64,000 bases of DNA. Source: Bacteroides sp. AN502(2024). Its GTDB lineage: Bacteria; Bacteroidota; Bacteroidia; Bacteroidales; Bacteroidaceae. The stretch is taken from assembly GCF_041227145.1 (NCBI RefSeq), contig NZ_JBGFSP010000003.1, forward strand, positions 3,286,001 to 3,350,000, read 5' to 3'. The notes below the pieces were generated by a model. It had not been told where the DNA came from, made no database searches, and was given only the letters and a program-made list of their open reading frames with translations. Shown here piece after piece: positions 1-9,769 of the stretch. The translations under genes were made by a program, and so were the position numbers. How positions within the stretch are numbered: position 1 is the stretch's first letter; each line of letters starts with the position of its first letter.

Positions 1-670
1 CATTAAGTAATTCTACATGGCTGGTACGTCCGAATTTGCTGACTTTTACGTAACCGATGTCGTCGTTCAACATATAAGCGGCGTCTACGGTATTTTGAGG
101 AATGTCTCCGCGAGTGATATTGAAATGTAATAAGTCCTTTTCTCCTGTTCGTTTGATTCCTAATTTCACCTGCGACCCTTTCGGACCTTTCAGAGTGCGC
201 ATTGCTCGTTCGTTGGTTACTTTCTTACCGACAAACAGGCTGTCGTCTACGGTAACAATACGGTCGCCCGCCATTAATCCTATCTTTTCAGAAGGACCTC
301 CCTGAACAACTGCATTCACATGAATGGTGTCATTCTGTATGGTAAACTGGATACCGATTCCGCTAAAACTACCTTCCAGTTCCGAGTTGATTTCTTCAAG
401 ATTTTGGGCTGGGATATAAGTTGAATGAGGGTCTAGTTCGGCCAGAATCTGCGGCATGGCTTTTTCCACTAAATCGGCCATGTTTACCGTGTCGACATAT
501 TGATCATCTACAATACGTAACAATGCGTTTAGCTTGTTGGAGGAGCCGTTGATAATACCTAAACGATTGCCGGCAAAATGTTTGGCATAAAATGTACCGA
601 TAAGAATCCCTACTACCACGCTGACTGCTATGATGACAGGCGTGAAACGTGAAGAGTTTTTTGTACTCAT
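1..670 (-). CDS. S41 family C-terminal processing peptidase, N-terminal part (cut by window edge)
   Basis: The gene reads leftward from ATG at 668-670 and is still open at base 1, giving 223 codons. The N-terminus is MSTKNSSRFTP followed by one membrane segment (about residues 10-27), so the protease domain probably lies in the periplasm, tethered to the inner membrane. Residues about 35-75 match the usual N-terminal region of CtpA/Prc-type proteases, with ELDPHSTYIP. A PDZ domain follows (GIGIQF, then GGPSEKIGLMAGDRI). The catalytic Ser/Lys part lies outside the window. It starts 29 bases after the dCMP deaminase gene and is probably the last gene of the operon that begins with the M3 peptidase. 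Family assignment is firm; the substrate is unknown. Confidence 0.88.
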   Translation of the reverse strand, partial: MSTKNSSRFTPVIIAVSVVVGILIGTFYAKHFAGNRLGIINGSSNKLNALLRIVDDQYVDTVNMADLVEKAMPQILAELDPHSTYIPAQNLEEINSELEGSFSGIGIQFTIQNDTIHVNAVVQGGPSEKIGLMAGDRIVTVDDSLFVGKKVTNERAMRTLKGPKGSQVKLGIKRTGEKDLLHFNITRGDIPQNTVDAAYMLNDDIGYVKVSKFGRTSHVELLN

Positions 671-699
671 GTTTGGTCTTTTTTTTAACGTTCGTCTTC

Positions 700-1149
700 T
701 TATTTATTGGGAGAGGAATGGTCATCTAATTCTGTATAGATAACTTCGATTCCCGCCCTTTTTAATAACTCTATTCCATCTTCCAGGCGGTAATGTTCGG
801 AATAAACTACCCGTTTGATTCCTGCCTGTATGATTAACTTTGCACATTCGATGCAAGGAGAGGCGGTGACGTACATAGTAGCACCGTCGCTACTGTTGTT
901 TGAACGCGCTATCTTAGTAATGGCATTGGCTTCCGCATGCAGAACGTATGGTTTTGTCAGGTTGTTTTCATCTTCACATACATTCTCGAATCCGGAAGGT
1001 GTTCCGTTATATCCGTCGGAGATAATCATTTTATCCTTAACAATTAAAGCTCCTACTTTTCGGCGTTGGCAATAGGAATTTTCAGCCCATATACTGGCCA
1101 TGCGTATATAACGTTTGTCAAGTTCTGATTGTTTTTTTTTAGTGTCCAT
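700..1149 (-). CDS. Deoxycytidylate (dCMP) deaminase family protein
   Basis: A 149-residue zinc deaminase, the usual size for the family. The catalytic HAEAN motif is at residues 71-75 (zinc His71, proton-shuttling Glu73), and the other two zinc ligands are Cys99 and Cys102 in SPCIEC. These residues and the Bacteroides context point to conversion of dCMP to dUMP, which feeds dTMP synthesis in the cytosol. Related ComE-type deaminases have the same motifs, so the exact substrate is an inference. It lies 8 bases after the upstream lipoprotein gene and 29 before the S41 protease, so it is probably co-transcribed with both. Confidence 0.87.
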   Translation of the reverse strand: MDTKKKQSELDKRYIRMASIWAENSYCQRRKVGALIVKDKMIISDGYNGTPSGFENVCEDENNLTKPYVLHAEANAITKIARSNNSSDGATMYVTASPCIECAKLIIQAGIKRVVYSEHYRLEDGIELLKRAGIEVIYTELDDHSSPNK

Positions 1150-1157
1150 GTTGTTTA

Positions 1158-1679
1158 TTATTTATTGTTGACTGCTCGGAAAACCATGCGGAAAGTTTGT
1201 TTACTGGATGCCGGTTTGTATAAAAGGTATAAGTTGTTACTGTCTCCTTCGTAAGATGTGGCGGCATTAAGTCCTTCTATAAAACTTTTGGCGAGTTTGT
1301 CGTTGCCATAACTACCGGCAGTGGCAACTGTCGTTTTAAAATTGTTGTTCTTGGCGTTAGCACTCCATTTCCCTTCAAAAGTACCGGTTGCAATTACACT
1401 TCCTTTTATATTTCCGTTAATAACATCTCCCTCCACTGTACCATCAAATACGATGTTGTATGTACCGTTCTTATTAAGCTCTTTAATACTTGCTTTTTCT
1501 TGTTCTTTATTCTCCCAAAAGCCAAACATCTCATGACCTCCATCTATTGTGATATAATTTAGTTTCCAGGTTTTTCCTGTAAAGATAGCAGCTACATCAT
1601 CCGAATCATTACACCCTGAAAATAAAGGAAATAATAAAAGCAATCCTACTAATTGAAATATACTTCTTTTCATATTCAA
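1158..1679 (-). CDS. Small lipoprotein, lipocalin-like, possibly DUF4847
   Basis: A 173-residue protein with a type II signal peptide: basic MNMKRS, a hydrophobic stretch, then a lipobox ending LFSGC (Cys23). After the Asp-rich linker NDSDD, which fits export to the outer membrane in Bacteroides, the sequence starts FTGKTWKLNYITIDGG and continues with alternating strand-like segments, as in small lipocalin-like or META-type lipoproteins. I recall DUF4847 as the matching family but cannot confirm it here. It sits between the M3 peptidase (11 bases) and dCMP deaminase (8 bases). Function unknown. Confidence 0.75.
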   Translation of the reverse strand: MNMKRSIFQLVGLLLLFPLFSGCNDSDDVAAIFTGKTWKLNYITIDGGHEMFGFWENKEQEKASIKELNKNGTYNIVFDGTVEGDVINGNIKGSVIATGTFEGKWSANAKNNNFKTTVATAGSYGNDKLAKSFIEGLNAATSYEGDSNNLYLLYKPASSKQTFRMVFRAVNNK

Positions 1680-1690
1680 TATCTAATAAC

Positions 1691-3796
1691 TTAATTCTTA
1701 TTTTTTATTCCATTTCTGATTAGCAAAGCATCAATGCTCGGTTCCTGTCCGCGGAAACGTTTATAAAGTACCATCGGATGTTCCGTTCCTCCTTTCGACA
1801 GAATATGATTGCGGAATGAGTCTGCCACTTCCTGATTGAATATTCCTTTTTGTTTAAATAGCGAAAAAGCGTCAGCATCTAATACTTCCGCCCACTTATA
1901 GCTATAGTATCCGGCGGCATACCCACCGGCAAAAATGTGGGAGAACTGCGTACTCATGCAAGCTTCTTGTACCACCGGCAATATTTGGGCATCCTTCCAG
2001 GCATTCTGTTCGTAAACTTTCACATCTTCTTCAAAAGGTGTATCGCGCGTATACCACGCCATATCAAGTAAACCGAAACTTATTTGTCGTAGACAAGCAT
2101 AAGCGACATTGAAATTTGACGCATCTACCAGACGTTTGATTAATTCATCCGGTAAAACTTCTCCTGTTTGATAATGACGGGCAAATGTGTGGAGGAAATC
2201 CTTCTCTATAGCAAAATTTTCCATAATTTGTGAAGGAAGTTCCACAAAATCCCAATATACATTGGTTCCACTTAAACTCCTGTAAGTGGAATTGGCAAAC
2301 ATACCGTGCAGGCTATGTCCGAACTCATGTAAGAATGTTTCTACTTCATTGAAAGTCAATAAAGCTGGTTTATTCTCGGTTGGCTTAGTGAAGTTCATTA
2401 CAACGGATACATGCGGACGACTGTTTTCACCGGTCTTTTTATCTATCCATTGCTCCTTGTAATTCGTCATCCAGGCTCCGGCACGTTTTCCCGGACGCGG
2501 ATGGAAGTCAGTGTATAGGACAGCTAAGAATTTGTCGTCTTTATCAAATACTTCGAAGGCTTCTACTTCTTTATGGTAAACCGGAATCTCAGTGTTTTTC
2601 CGGAAAGTGATTCCATATAACTTTTCAGCCAGACCAAATACTCCTTTCTTAACTTGTTCCAGTTCGAAGTATGGTCGGAGCATCTCTTCGTTGATATTGA
2701 ATTTTTTATCCTTCAGTTTGTTGGAGTAATAGCTCCAGTCCCAAGGCATGATAACGAAATCTGCTCCCTGTTCTTCGCGGGCCAGCTCTTGTATTTCTTT
2801 ATATTCTTGTTGTGCAGCAGGAGTGTATGCTTCCAGTAGTTGGTTGAGTAGCTTGTATACTGACTGGCTGTTTTCAGCCATTCTTTTCTTTAGCGTATAT
2901 TCCGCATAATTTTTGTATCCCAGTAACTGGGCTATCTTCATGCGTGTATTTGCTATTTCTTTTACGATATCAATATTATTGAATTCGTTGTCATGTGTAC
3001 ATTTGGTATTATAGGCCATATACAGCTTCTGACGTAAATCCCGATGATCGGAATACGTCATGAAAGGAATATAGCTCGGGGTGTGAAGTGTAAATGCCCA
3101 TCCTTCTTTCCCTTCGTTTTTAGCTGTTTCTGCAGCTGCTTCTATGATAATTTCGGGTAATCCGGTGAGGCTTTCTTTTTTTGTTAATAGCATTTGATAA
3201 CCATTCGTCTCTTCCAGATTGTTTTTACTGAAAGTAAGCGTTAGTTTACTCAATTCGGTAGTGAGATGACGGTATTCCTCCTGTGCTTCTCTTTTCAGAT
3301 TGGCGCCATGACGTACAAAGCTGTTATATACATTTTCCAGTAACTGTTTTTGTTCCTGTGTCAGTTGTAAAGCCTCTTTTTGGTTATATACTTCTTTTAC
3401 GCGTGCGAATAATTTTTCGTTCAGTGTGATATTGTTGCTGTGTTCGCTAAGTAACGGCATTATCTTTTGAGCCAGTTCTTGCAGGTCTTCATTTGTTTCT
3501 GCACTTAGCATATTGCTGAAAACGGCAACTATTCTATTCAATAATTCTCCGGATTCTTCGAAAGCTTCTATTGTATTGGTAAAGTCAGCCTTTTCCGGAT
3601 TCTGTATGATCGCTTCTATTTCAGCCTTTTGCAGCCTGATTCCTTCTAGGATAGCAGGTTCATAATGCTCCGTTTCAATTCGGTCGAATGGAACGGTTTC
3701 GTGTGGCGTATGATATTGCCCGTAGAAAGGATTTTGGGCATTTGTTATATTGTTCATGATGCAAACTAGTATCAATATTATTAATAATTTCTCCAT
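1691..3796 (-). CDS. M3 family zinc metallopeptidase (oligopeptidase A / Dcp type) with signal peptide
   Basis: A 701-residue thimet-oligopeptidase-family protein. The zinc motif HEFGH is near residues 490-494, within NEVETFLHEFGHSLHG, and the downstream Glu ligand region (about FVELPSQIMENFA) is present. The N-terminus MEKLLIILILVCIMNNITNAQ is a signal peptide with likely cleavage after NAQ, so the enzyme is probably periplasmic and trims short peptides. E. coli Dcp and OpdA are cytosolic, so export is a Bacteroidetes feature. Length is normal. It is the first gene of a four-gene minus-strand operon. The promoter elements at 3804-3833 put the predicted transcription start only a few bases before the ATG. 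Confidence 0.93.
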   Translation of the reverse strand: MEKLLIILILVCIMNNITNAQNPFYGQYHTPHETVPFDRIETEHYEPAILEGIRLQKAEIEAIIQNPEKADFTNTIEAFEESGELLNRIVAVFSNMLSAETNEDLQELAQKIMPLLSEHSNNITLNEKLFARVKEVYNQKEALQLTQEQKQLLENVYNSFVRHGANLKREAQEEYRHLTTELSKLTLTFSKNNLEETNGYQMLLTKKESLTGLPEIIIEAAAETAKNEGKEGWAFTLHTPSYIPFMTYSDHRDLRQKLYMAYNTKCTHDNEFNNIDIVKEIANTRMKIAQLLGYKNYAEYTLKKRMAENSQSVYKLLNQLLEAYTPAAQQEYKEIQELAREEQGADFVIMPWDWSYYSNKLKDKKFNINEEMLRPYFELEQVKKGVFGLAEKLYGITFRKNTEIPVYHKEVEAFEVFDKDDKFLAVLYTDFHPRPGKRAGAWMTNYKEQWIDKKTGENSRPHVSVVMNFTKPTENKPALLTFNEVETFLHEFGHSLHGMFANSTYRSLSGTNVYWDFVELPSQIMENFAIEKDFLHTFARHYQTGEVLPDELIKRLVDASNFNVAYACLRQISFGLLDMAWYTRDTPFEEDVKVYEQNAWKDAQILPVVQEACMSTQFSHIFAGGYAAGYYSYKWAEVLDADAFSLFKQKGIFNQEVADSFRNHILSKGGTEHPMVLYKRFRGQEPSIDALLIRNGIKNKN

Positions 3797-3803
3797 AGAG
3801 GTA

Positions 3804-3833
3804 CAAAGCTACTAAAATTGTAGCTTATTCAAC
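3804..3833 (-). promoter_or_regulatory. Bacteroides-type promoter of the M3 peptidase operon
   Basis: On the minus strand, TAGCTTTG (3804-3811) is an exact match to the TAnnTTTG -7 element. GTTG (3830-3833) lies 18 bases upstream, one base off the TTTG -33 element. The predicted start site is near 3799, almost at the ATG (3796). Confidence 0.5.
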
Positions 3834-3879
3834 GGATAACACGTTGCTTTTAACAATATATAAAATGAAATGTATAAAA

Positions 3880-3907
3880 AAACCGCTACGGTTTTCCGTA
3901 GCGGTTT
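3880..3907 (-). terminator. Strong intrinsic terminator downstream of gapA
   Basis: A perfect 12-bp stem (3880-3891 with 3896-3907) with a 4-base loop. Read on the minus strand it is followed by a run of seven T. It lies 22 bases after the gapA stop codon and separates gapA from the M3 peptidase operon. Confidence 0.9.
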
Positions 3908-3928
3908 CTATATTGTTCAGGCTTCTAA

Positions 3929-5041
<1,113 letters not shown>

Positions 5042-5080
5042 TTATATTCGCGCATTAATTCACATTAAATATTGAAAAAG

Positions 5081-5533
5081 ATGGGAAAGAACACGTTTTT
5101 ACAGGACTTTAAGGCGTTTGCTATGAAGGGTAACGTCGTCGACATGGCTGTCGGAGTTATTATTGGTGGTGCATTTGGAAAAATCGTATCATCATTGGTT
5201 GCTAATATTATTATGCCCCCGATTGGTTTACTGGTCGGTGGTGCGAACTTTACGGATTTGAAATGGGTGATGAAAGCAGCGGAGATTGATGCTGATGGCA
5301 AGGAGATAGCTCCGGCCGTGACGTTGGATTATGGTCAGTTTCTGCAGGCCACCTTTGATTTTTTGATTATAGCTTTCGCTATATTCTTATTTATACGGTT
5401 GATTACGAAGTTGACAACTAAAAAACAGGAAGAAGTGGCAGCTACTCCTCCAGCTCCTCCTGCACCAACGAAGGAAGAGGTTTTATTGACGGAGATACGT
5501 GATTTATTGAAAGAAAAGAATTCAAATTATTGA
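5081..5533 (+). CDS. mscL: Large-conductance mechanosensitive channel
   Basis: A 150-residue inner-membrane channel that opens under membrane tension to release solutes on osmotic downshock. The N-terminal helix [20 protein letters not shown] and the pore helix [19 protein letters not shown] are typical. A periplasmic loop follows, then TM2 at about residues 85-108 and a charged C-terminal helix after a Pro/Ala-rich linker. I chose ATG at 5081 over TTG at 5072 because family members begin MGK. It is divergent from gapA and 16 bases ahead of guaA, so the two are probably one transcript. Confidence 0.95.
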   Translation: MGKNTFLQDFKAFAMKGNVVDMAVGVIIGGAFGKIVSSLVANIIMPPIGLLVGGANFTDLKWVMKAAEIDADGKEIAPAVTLDYGQFLQATFDFLIIAFAIFLFIRLITKLTTKKQEEVAATPPAPPAPTKEEVLLTEIRDLLKEKNSNY

Positions 5534-5549
5534 AAATCCAACCATTGAT

Positions 5550-7073
5550 ATGCAGGAAAAAATAATAATTCTTGATTTCGGTTCGCAGACAACACAGCTT
5601 ATAGGGCGTCGTGTACGCGAATTGGATACGTATTGTGAAATTGTTCCTTATAATAAATTTCCTAAAGGAGATCCGACAATAAAAGGGGTTATTCTCTCCG
5701 GAAGTCCTTTTTCGGTTTACGATAAAGATGCTTTCAAAGTAGATTTGAGTGAAATTCGTGGTAAATATCCGATATTGGGTATTTGTTATGGTGCACAGTT
5801 TATGTCATACGCTAATGGCGGAAAAGTAGAACCGGCGGGAACACGTGAATATGGGCGTGCTCATTTGGCTTCTTTCTGCAAAAATAATGTGCTATTTAAA
5901 GGAGTGCGTGACGGTTCGCAGGTGTGGATGAGTCATGGAGATACGATTACTGCTATTCCTGATAATTTCAAGAAAATAGCTTCAACGGATAAAGTGGAGA
6001 TTGCTGCTTATCAGATAGAAGGTGAGCAGGTATGGGGTGTTCAGTTTCATCCGGAAGTATTTCATAGTGAAGACGGAACTCAAATCCTGAAAAACTTTGT
6101 AGTAGATGTTTGCGGTTGCAAACAAAATTGGTCGCCGGCTTCTTTCATTGAAAGTACGGTTGCTGAACTGAGAGAGCAGTTGGGGGATGATAAAGTCGTT
6201 CTTGGTTTGAGTGGCGGAGTCGATTCTTCGGTTGCAGCAGTGTTGCTAAACAAGGCCATTGGCAAGAACTTGACTTGTATCTTTGTAGATCATGGTATGC
6301 TACGTAAGAATGAGTTTAAGAATGTGATGAAAGATTACGAATGTCTCGGTCTGAATGTGATCGGCGTTGATGCCAGTGCAAAGTTCTTCGCGGAACTGGC
6401 TGGGGTGGTCGAACCGGAAAAAAAGCGTAAAATTATAGGTAAGGGCTTTATCGATGTATTTGATATAGAAGCTCATAAGATAAAAGACGTGAAATGGCTG
6501 GCTCAGGGTACCATTTATCCGGATTGCATTGAGTCTTTGTCTATTACGGGTACGGTAATAAAGAGTCATCATAATGTAGGTGGACTTCCTGAAAAAATGA
6601 ATCTGAAGTTGTGTGAGCCACTTCGTTTGTTGTTCAAGGATGAAGTTCGTCGGGTAGGCCGTGAGCTGGGTATGCCGGAGCATCTGATAACCCGTCATCC
6701 GTTCCCCGGACCGGGTTTGGCTGTACGTATCTTGGGAGATATTACTCCTGAAAAAGTACGTATTCTGCAGGATGCTGACGATATCTTTATCCAAGGATTG
6801 CGTGATTGGGGATTGTACGATAAAGTTTGGCAGGCGGGAGTTATTCTGTTGCCGGTACAGTCTGTAGGCGTAATGGGAGACGAACGCACGTATGAAAGAG
6901 CGGTTGCTTTGCGTGCGGTGACATCTACGGATGCTATGACAGCGGACTGGGCACATCTTCCTTATGAATTTATGGGTAAGGTGTCTAATGATATTATAAA
7001 TAAGGTGAAAGGAGTGAACCGTGTCACCTATGATATCAGTTCTAAGCCGCCAGCAACGATAGAGTGGGAGTGA
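5550..7073 (+). CDS. guaA: GMP synthase (glutamine-hydrolysing)
   Basis: Converts XMP to GMP using glutamine and ATP. The N-terminal class I amidotransferase domain starts [21 protein letters not shown], has its nucleophilic Cys near residue 78 in GICYGAQ, and has the His-Glu pair in QFHPEVFHS. The ATP pyrophosphatase domain starts with the PP-loop GLSGGVDSS near residue 219. The C-terminal dimerisation domain ends in KPPATIEWE, the conserved terminus. 507 residues is normal. It follows mscL by 16 bases and ends before a bidirectional terminator. Confidence 0.97.
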   Translation: MQEKIIILDFGSQTTQLIGRRVRELDTYCEIVPYNKFPKGDPTIKGVILSGSPFSVYDKDAFKVDLSEIRGKYPILGICYGAQFMSYANGGKVEPAGTREYGRAHLASFCKNNVLFKGVRDGSQVWMSHGDTITAIPDNFKKIASTDKVEIAAYQIEGEQVWGVQFHPEVFHSEDGTQILKNFVVDVCGCKQNWSPASFIESTVAELREQLGDDKVVLGLSGGVDSSVAAVLLNKAIGKNLTCIFVDHGMLRKNEFKNVMKDYECLGLNVIGVDASAKFFAELAGVVEPEKKRKIIGKGFIDVFDIEAHKIKDVKWLAQGTIYPDCIESLSITGTVIKSHHNVGGLPEKMNLKLCEPLRLLFKDEVRRVGRELGMPEHLITRHPFPGPGLAVRILGDITPEKVRILQDADDIFIQGLRDWGLYDKVWQAGVILLPVQSVGVMGDERTYERAVALRAVTSTDAMTADWAHLPYEFMGKVSNDIINKVKGVNRVTYDISSKPPATIEWE

Positions 7074-7096
7074 TAAATATCCACAAGTATATCATG

Positions 7097-7134
7097 ATAA
7101 AAGCCTCAAAGGAATTTCCTGTTGAGGCTTTTAT
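7097..7134. terminator. Bidirectional terminator between guaA and the Crp/Fnr gene
   Basis: A perfect 13-bp inverted repeat (7097-7109 with 7122-7134) with A-rich left and T-rich right ends, so it can work on both strands. The 12-base loop contains a smaller inverted repeat (AGGAA/TTCCT). Confidence 0.85.
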
Positions 7135-7203
7135 TGTGTGATATGATTGTTTGTTATATAATATTGCACGGACTGGCAATTGCGATAGGCTTCTTTTATA
7201 TTT

Positions 7204-7872
7204 TTATTCGCTTATCAGTTTCTGAGCATCCGGAATGAGAATCTCTTTCCGACGTAGTTCAAGCAAGCCGTTATCTTGCAATTCATTAAGTGCTTTGGAA
7301 GTATTCAGCCGGGTGTCATCCAAGTAGCGGGCGAGATCGTCCATCTTTACTTTAAATATTTTCTCTCCCTGCATCTTTTCGCAATGTAGCAGGAAAAAAC
7401 GGATGATTTTGCTTTTCAAGTCCTGAGTAGGTTCTTCCCATAAGCGTGAATACAGGTTTTGTGCGCGGTTGCTGACAAAATTCATATAGTTGAGCCGGAA
7501 GATTTCGTATTTAAACAGGTCGCTGAGCACAAACGCTTTGCTGATGCTTACGGTATGGACTTCCGTATGTGCAATATAAGAAGAGTTATAATGGGTGTTC
7601 ATACCGAATAGTGATTGCGGCTCTATCAGGTAAGGGGCTTCCATCTGCTCAATGACTGTGTAAATGTTTTCTTTGGAATTTGTGACGATTGAAACCTCCC
7701 CTTTTAACAGAAAACAGAGCTGGGTGCAAGGACTTCCCCTTTTAATGATAGCTTCTCCCGCTTTATACTTGCTGAAGTGCAGCTTTACCTTATCTAGTAT
7801 GCTGGTGAAATCTTCATGACAAAGACCTTGGAATAAAGGCAATTGGAGCAAAGTGTCGAACATCGTTTCCAT
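7204..7872 (-). CDS. Crp/Fnr family transcriptional regulator
   Basis: A 222-residue protein with an N-terminal cyclic-nucleotide-binding-like beta barrel (about 10-125, with [20 protein letters not shown]) and a C-terminal winged helix (about 150-215). The region [23 protein letters not shown] is the helix-turn-helix. I see no Fnr-type cluster of N-terminal cysteines and no clear cAMP-binding Arg/Ser pair, so the ligand is unknown. It is divergent from the MarC-type gene, with promoters for both in the 135 bases between them, so it might regulate that gene; this is inference. Confidence 0.87.
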   Translation of the reverse strand: METMFDTLLQLPLFQGLCHEDFTSILDKVKLHFSKYKAGEAIIKRGSPCTQLCFLLKGEVSIVTNSKENIYTVIEQMEAPYLIEPQSLFGMNTHYNSSYIAHTEVHTVSISKAFVLSDLFKYEIFRLNYMNFVSNRAQNLYSRLWEEPTQDLKSKIIRFFLLHCEKMQGEKIFKVKMDDLARYLDDTRLNTSKALNELQDNGLLELRRKEILIPDAQKLISE

Positions 7873-7897
7873 ACGTTGTAATCTCTTGTTAATCGTA

Positions 7898-7930
7898 CAA
7901 ATTTACTCATAATGCAACACTGCTGTCAAT
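7898..7930 (-). promoter_or_regulatory. Promoter of the Crp/Fnr gene
   Basis: On the minus strand TAAATTTG (7898-7905) matches TAnnTTTG exactly. ATTG (7927-7930) lies 21 bases upstream as a near-match to -33 TTTG. The leader would be about 20 bases. Confidence 0.5.
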
Positions 7931-7959
7931 ATCTGACTGTTCTTTTTGTTTTTTTATTG

Positions 7960-7988
7960 TTTGAATGTATAAAAATAGAGTATATTTG
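7960..7988 (+). promoter_or_regulatory. Promoter of the MarC-family gene
   Basis: TTTG (7960-7963), 17 bases, then TATATTTG (7981-7988), an exact match to the Bacteroides -33/-7 consensus. An unusually strong Shine-Dalgarno, AAAGGAGG, lies just before the ATG at 8008. Confidence 0.65.
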
Positions 7989-8007
7989 CAGAAAAAAGGA
8001 GGAAATT

Positions 8008-8607
8008 ATGTTCGCAGGCTTTAATTGGCAGCAGATGATTAGTGCGTTTATTGTACTTTTTGCCGTGATAGATATTATCGGCTCTATACCTATTATAATT
8101 AACCTGAAAGAAAAGGGGAAAGATGTGAATGCAATGAAAGCTACTGTCATCTCTTTTGTTTTGTTGATCGGATTTTTCTATGCGGGAGATATGATGTTGA
8201 AACTCTTCCATGTAGATATTGAATCGTTTGCAGTTGCCGGTGCATTTGTTATTTTCCTTATGTCTTTGGAAATGATTTTGGACGTTGAAATTTTTAAGAA
8301 TCAGGGACCTATTAAAGAAGCCACTCTAGTGCCGCTTGTCTTTCCTTTGCTGGCAGGTGCCGGAGCTTTCACTACATTGCTTTCGCTTCGGGCGGAATAT
8401 GCCAGTATTAATATTATCATTGCCTTGGTGTTGAATATGATTTGGGTGTATTTTGTCGTTAGTATGACCGGTCGTGTGGAGCGTTTCCTTGGAAAAGGAG
8501 GTATTTATATTATTCGTAAGTTTTTTGGTATCATTTTATTGGCTATATCTGTAAGATTGTTTACGGCAAATATCACCCTGTTGCTTGAAGCGTTGCACAA
8601 GTCTTGA
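8008..8607 (+). CDS. MarC family integral membrane protein
   Basis: A 199-residue protein with six hydrophobic segments, the MarC (UPF0056, 'NAAT') architecture, in the inner membrane. Typical pieces are FAVIDIIGSIPI in TM1 and PLVFPLLAGAGAFTTLLSL in the middle. A longer in-frame start at 7912 is possible. I reject it because the promoter -7 element (7981-7988) lies downstream of that start, and because AAAGGAGG sits 5 bases before ATG 8008. Transport of any substrate is unproven for the family. It is divergent from the Crp/Fnr gene. Confidence 0.88.
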   Translation: MFAGFNWQQMISAFIVLFAVIDIIGSIPIIINLKEKGKDVNAMKATVISFVLLIGFFYAGDMMLKLFHVDIESFAVAGAFVIFLMSLEMILDVEIFKNQGPIKEATLVPLVFPLLAGAGAFTTLLSLRAEYASINIIIALVLNMIWVYFVVSMTGRVERFLGKGGIYIIRKFFGIILLAISVRLFTANITLLLEALHKS

Positions 8608-8714
8608 TTATCTGTCACATTCTTTCTTGATTCGGATATTCTTTATTTGCTCCGGCATTGAATTGGGTTTTACCCGCAGTGTCATTTCCTTTTTGTATGG
8701 AAGCTTTTAGAGGA

Positions 8715-9605
8715 TTAGATGCCTAATTGCTCTTTTGCCCATGCTTCATCGTGTCTTATCCGGTAAAGGTATATCTTTGACATGTTCCACCTGCTTTATC
8801 AGCAATGAGTGGGCTTAACGGATCAAGATTGCGTCTGGCTGTGGTGATAAAAGAATGTATTGATAAGCTCCTCTGCCTGATATATTCTGCTGAGGAGTGG
8901 CATGTCCGCCTCTTGTGGTCGGCAGATTAAATATTTGAGTACCCATTTTTTTCTAACTATTGGGATCGGGAGCATTGTTGTTGCCGTAAACGTCGGCTTT
9001 GAACACATCACCGTCACCGTTACCGTTTCTAGCGGCAGCGTTTATTGCATTTATCGGAGGAGTCGCAACGAATTCGGCTTGTTTCACCATGACTGTAAAC
9101 TGGATCGGCTTTTTATCCGTACTGTTTTTGCTCTTGAAAATAATCTTTCCTTCTCTTGGCTGATGTTCTACTTCCGTATTGGGACCGATAAGAAAACTTT
9201 TGGTTACATCACGCAAAGCACGTGTAGCAGGTGCGGAGATAGGCGTGATCCATGACTGGGCGGATTCTTCGATTTCGTAAGTGTAGCTCATCTCGCCTTC
9301 TGGAGAGTTTGCTTGGAACGGCACGGTGATAGTTCCTCCCATCACTTTCACTTCATACACCTTATGCTCGTCACCGATTTCCACTATATATCCTCTTGGT
9401 GGTTGTTTAATGAAGAAAGAAGCCGCATGCCCGTAGTTTTGAGACGATTGGAGGATGACCGTACAGTATCGAATGAACGTTTCGGTACTTTTGTCGTCTT
9501 AGTACTAAATAAATATTCTTTATCTTCCTCTTGTTCTTCATTTGCAAATGGTTTCATGACATTCTTGTCTTTAGATATTTTACGCAATCCTACAAATATT
9601 TGCAC
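8715..9605 (-). pseudogene. Decayed BACON-domain-like protein gene
   Basis: The minus strand reads as one protein only if the frame changes. From GTG 9605 one frame gives KPFANEEQEEDKEYLF and STKTTKVPKR. Near 9490 the sense shifts to another frame (RYCTVILQSSQNYG, SFFIKQPPRGYIVE), and 8956-9384 continues with VYEVKVMGGTITVPFQAN, W-I-T and TVMVKQAEF. The pattern of GGT followed by strands, an aromatic W and a closing xxVxQ is that of BACON repeats. A TAG stop at 8953-8955 is followed in the same frame by 45 more sense codons. After another shift the likely original C-terminus, RIRHDEAWAKEQLGI, ends at 8715. I count at least two frameshifts and one stop. Bases 8608-8714 hold nothing I recognise. 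Confidence 0.6.
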
Positions 9606-9634
9606 AAAAACTGAAAATAAAAAGCCTTTTTATT

Positions 9635-9663
9635 TTTGTTTTTGTCTATAATTTGTACATTTG
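9635..9663 (+). promoter_or_regulatory. Promoter of the alpha-glucan operon
   Basis: TTTG (9635-9638), 17 bases, then TACATTTG (9656-9663), exact consensus. The leader would be about 100 bases before ATG 9770. No terminator-like structure is obvious in the leader. Confidence 0.6.
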
Positions 9664-9769
9664 GGCGTTATACTCATTGTATATGATGCTACAGCCAATA
9701 TATACGGATGTAACAATGAATAGATATATGGTATAATGACCAATAATTAACCTTTAATAATGCACAACT

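Noticed and set aside
7912..8007. Longer MarC-type protein starting at 7912
   Set aside because: The promoter -7 box and a strong Shine-Dalgarno lie inside this extension; family members begin at the ATG 8008 position.
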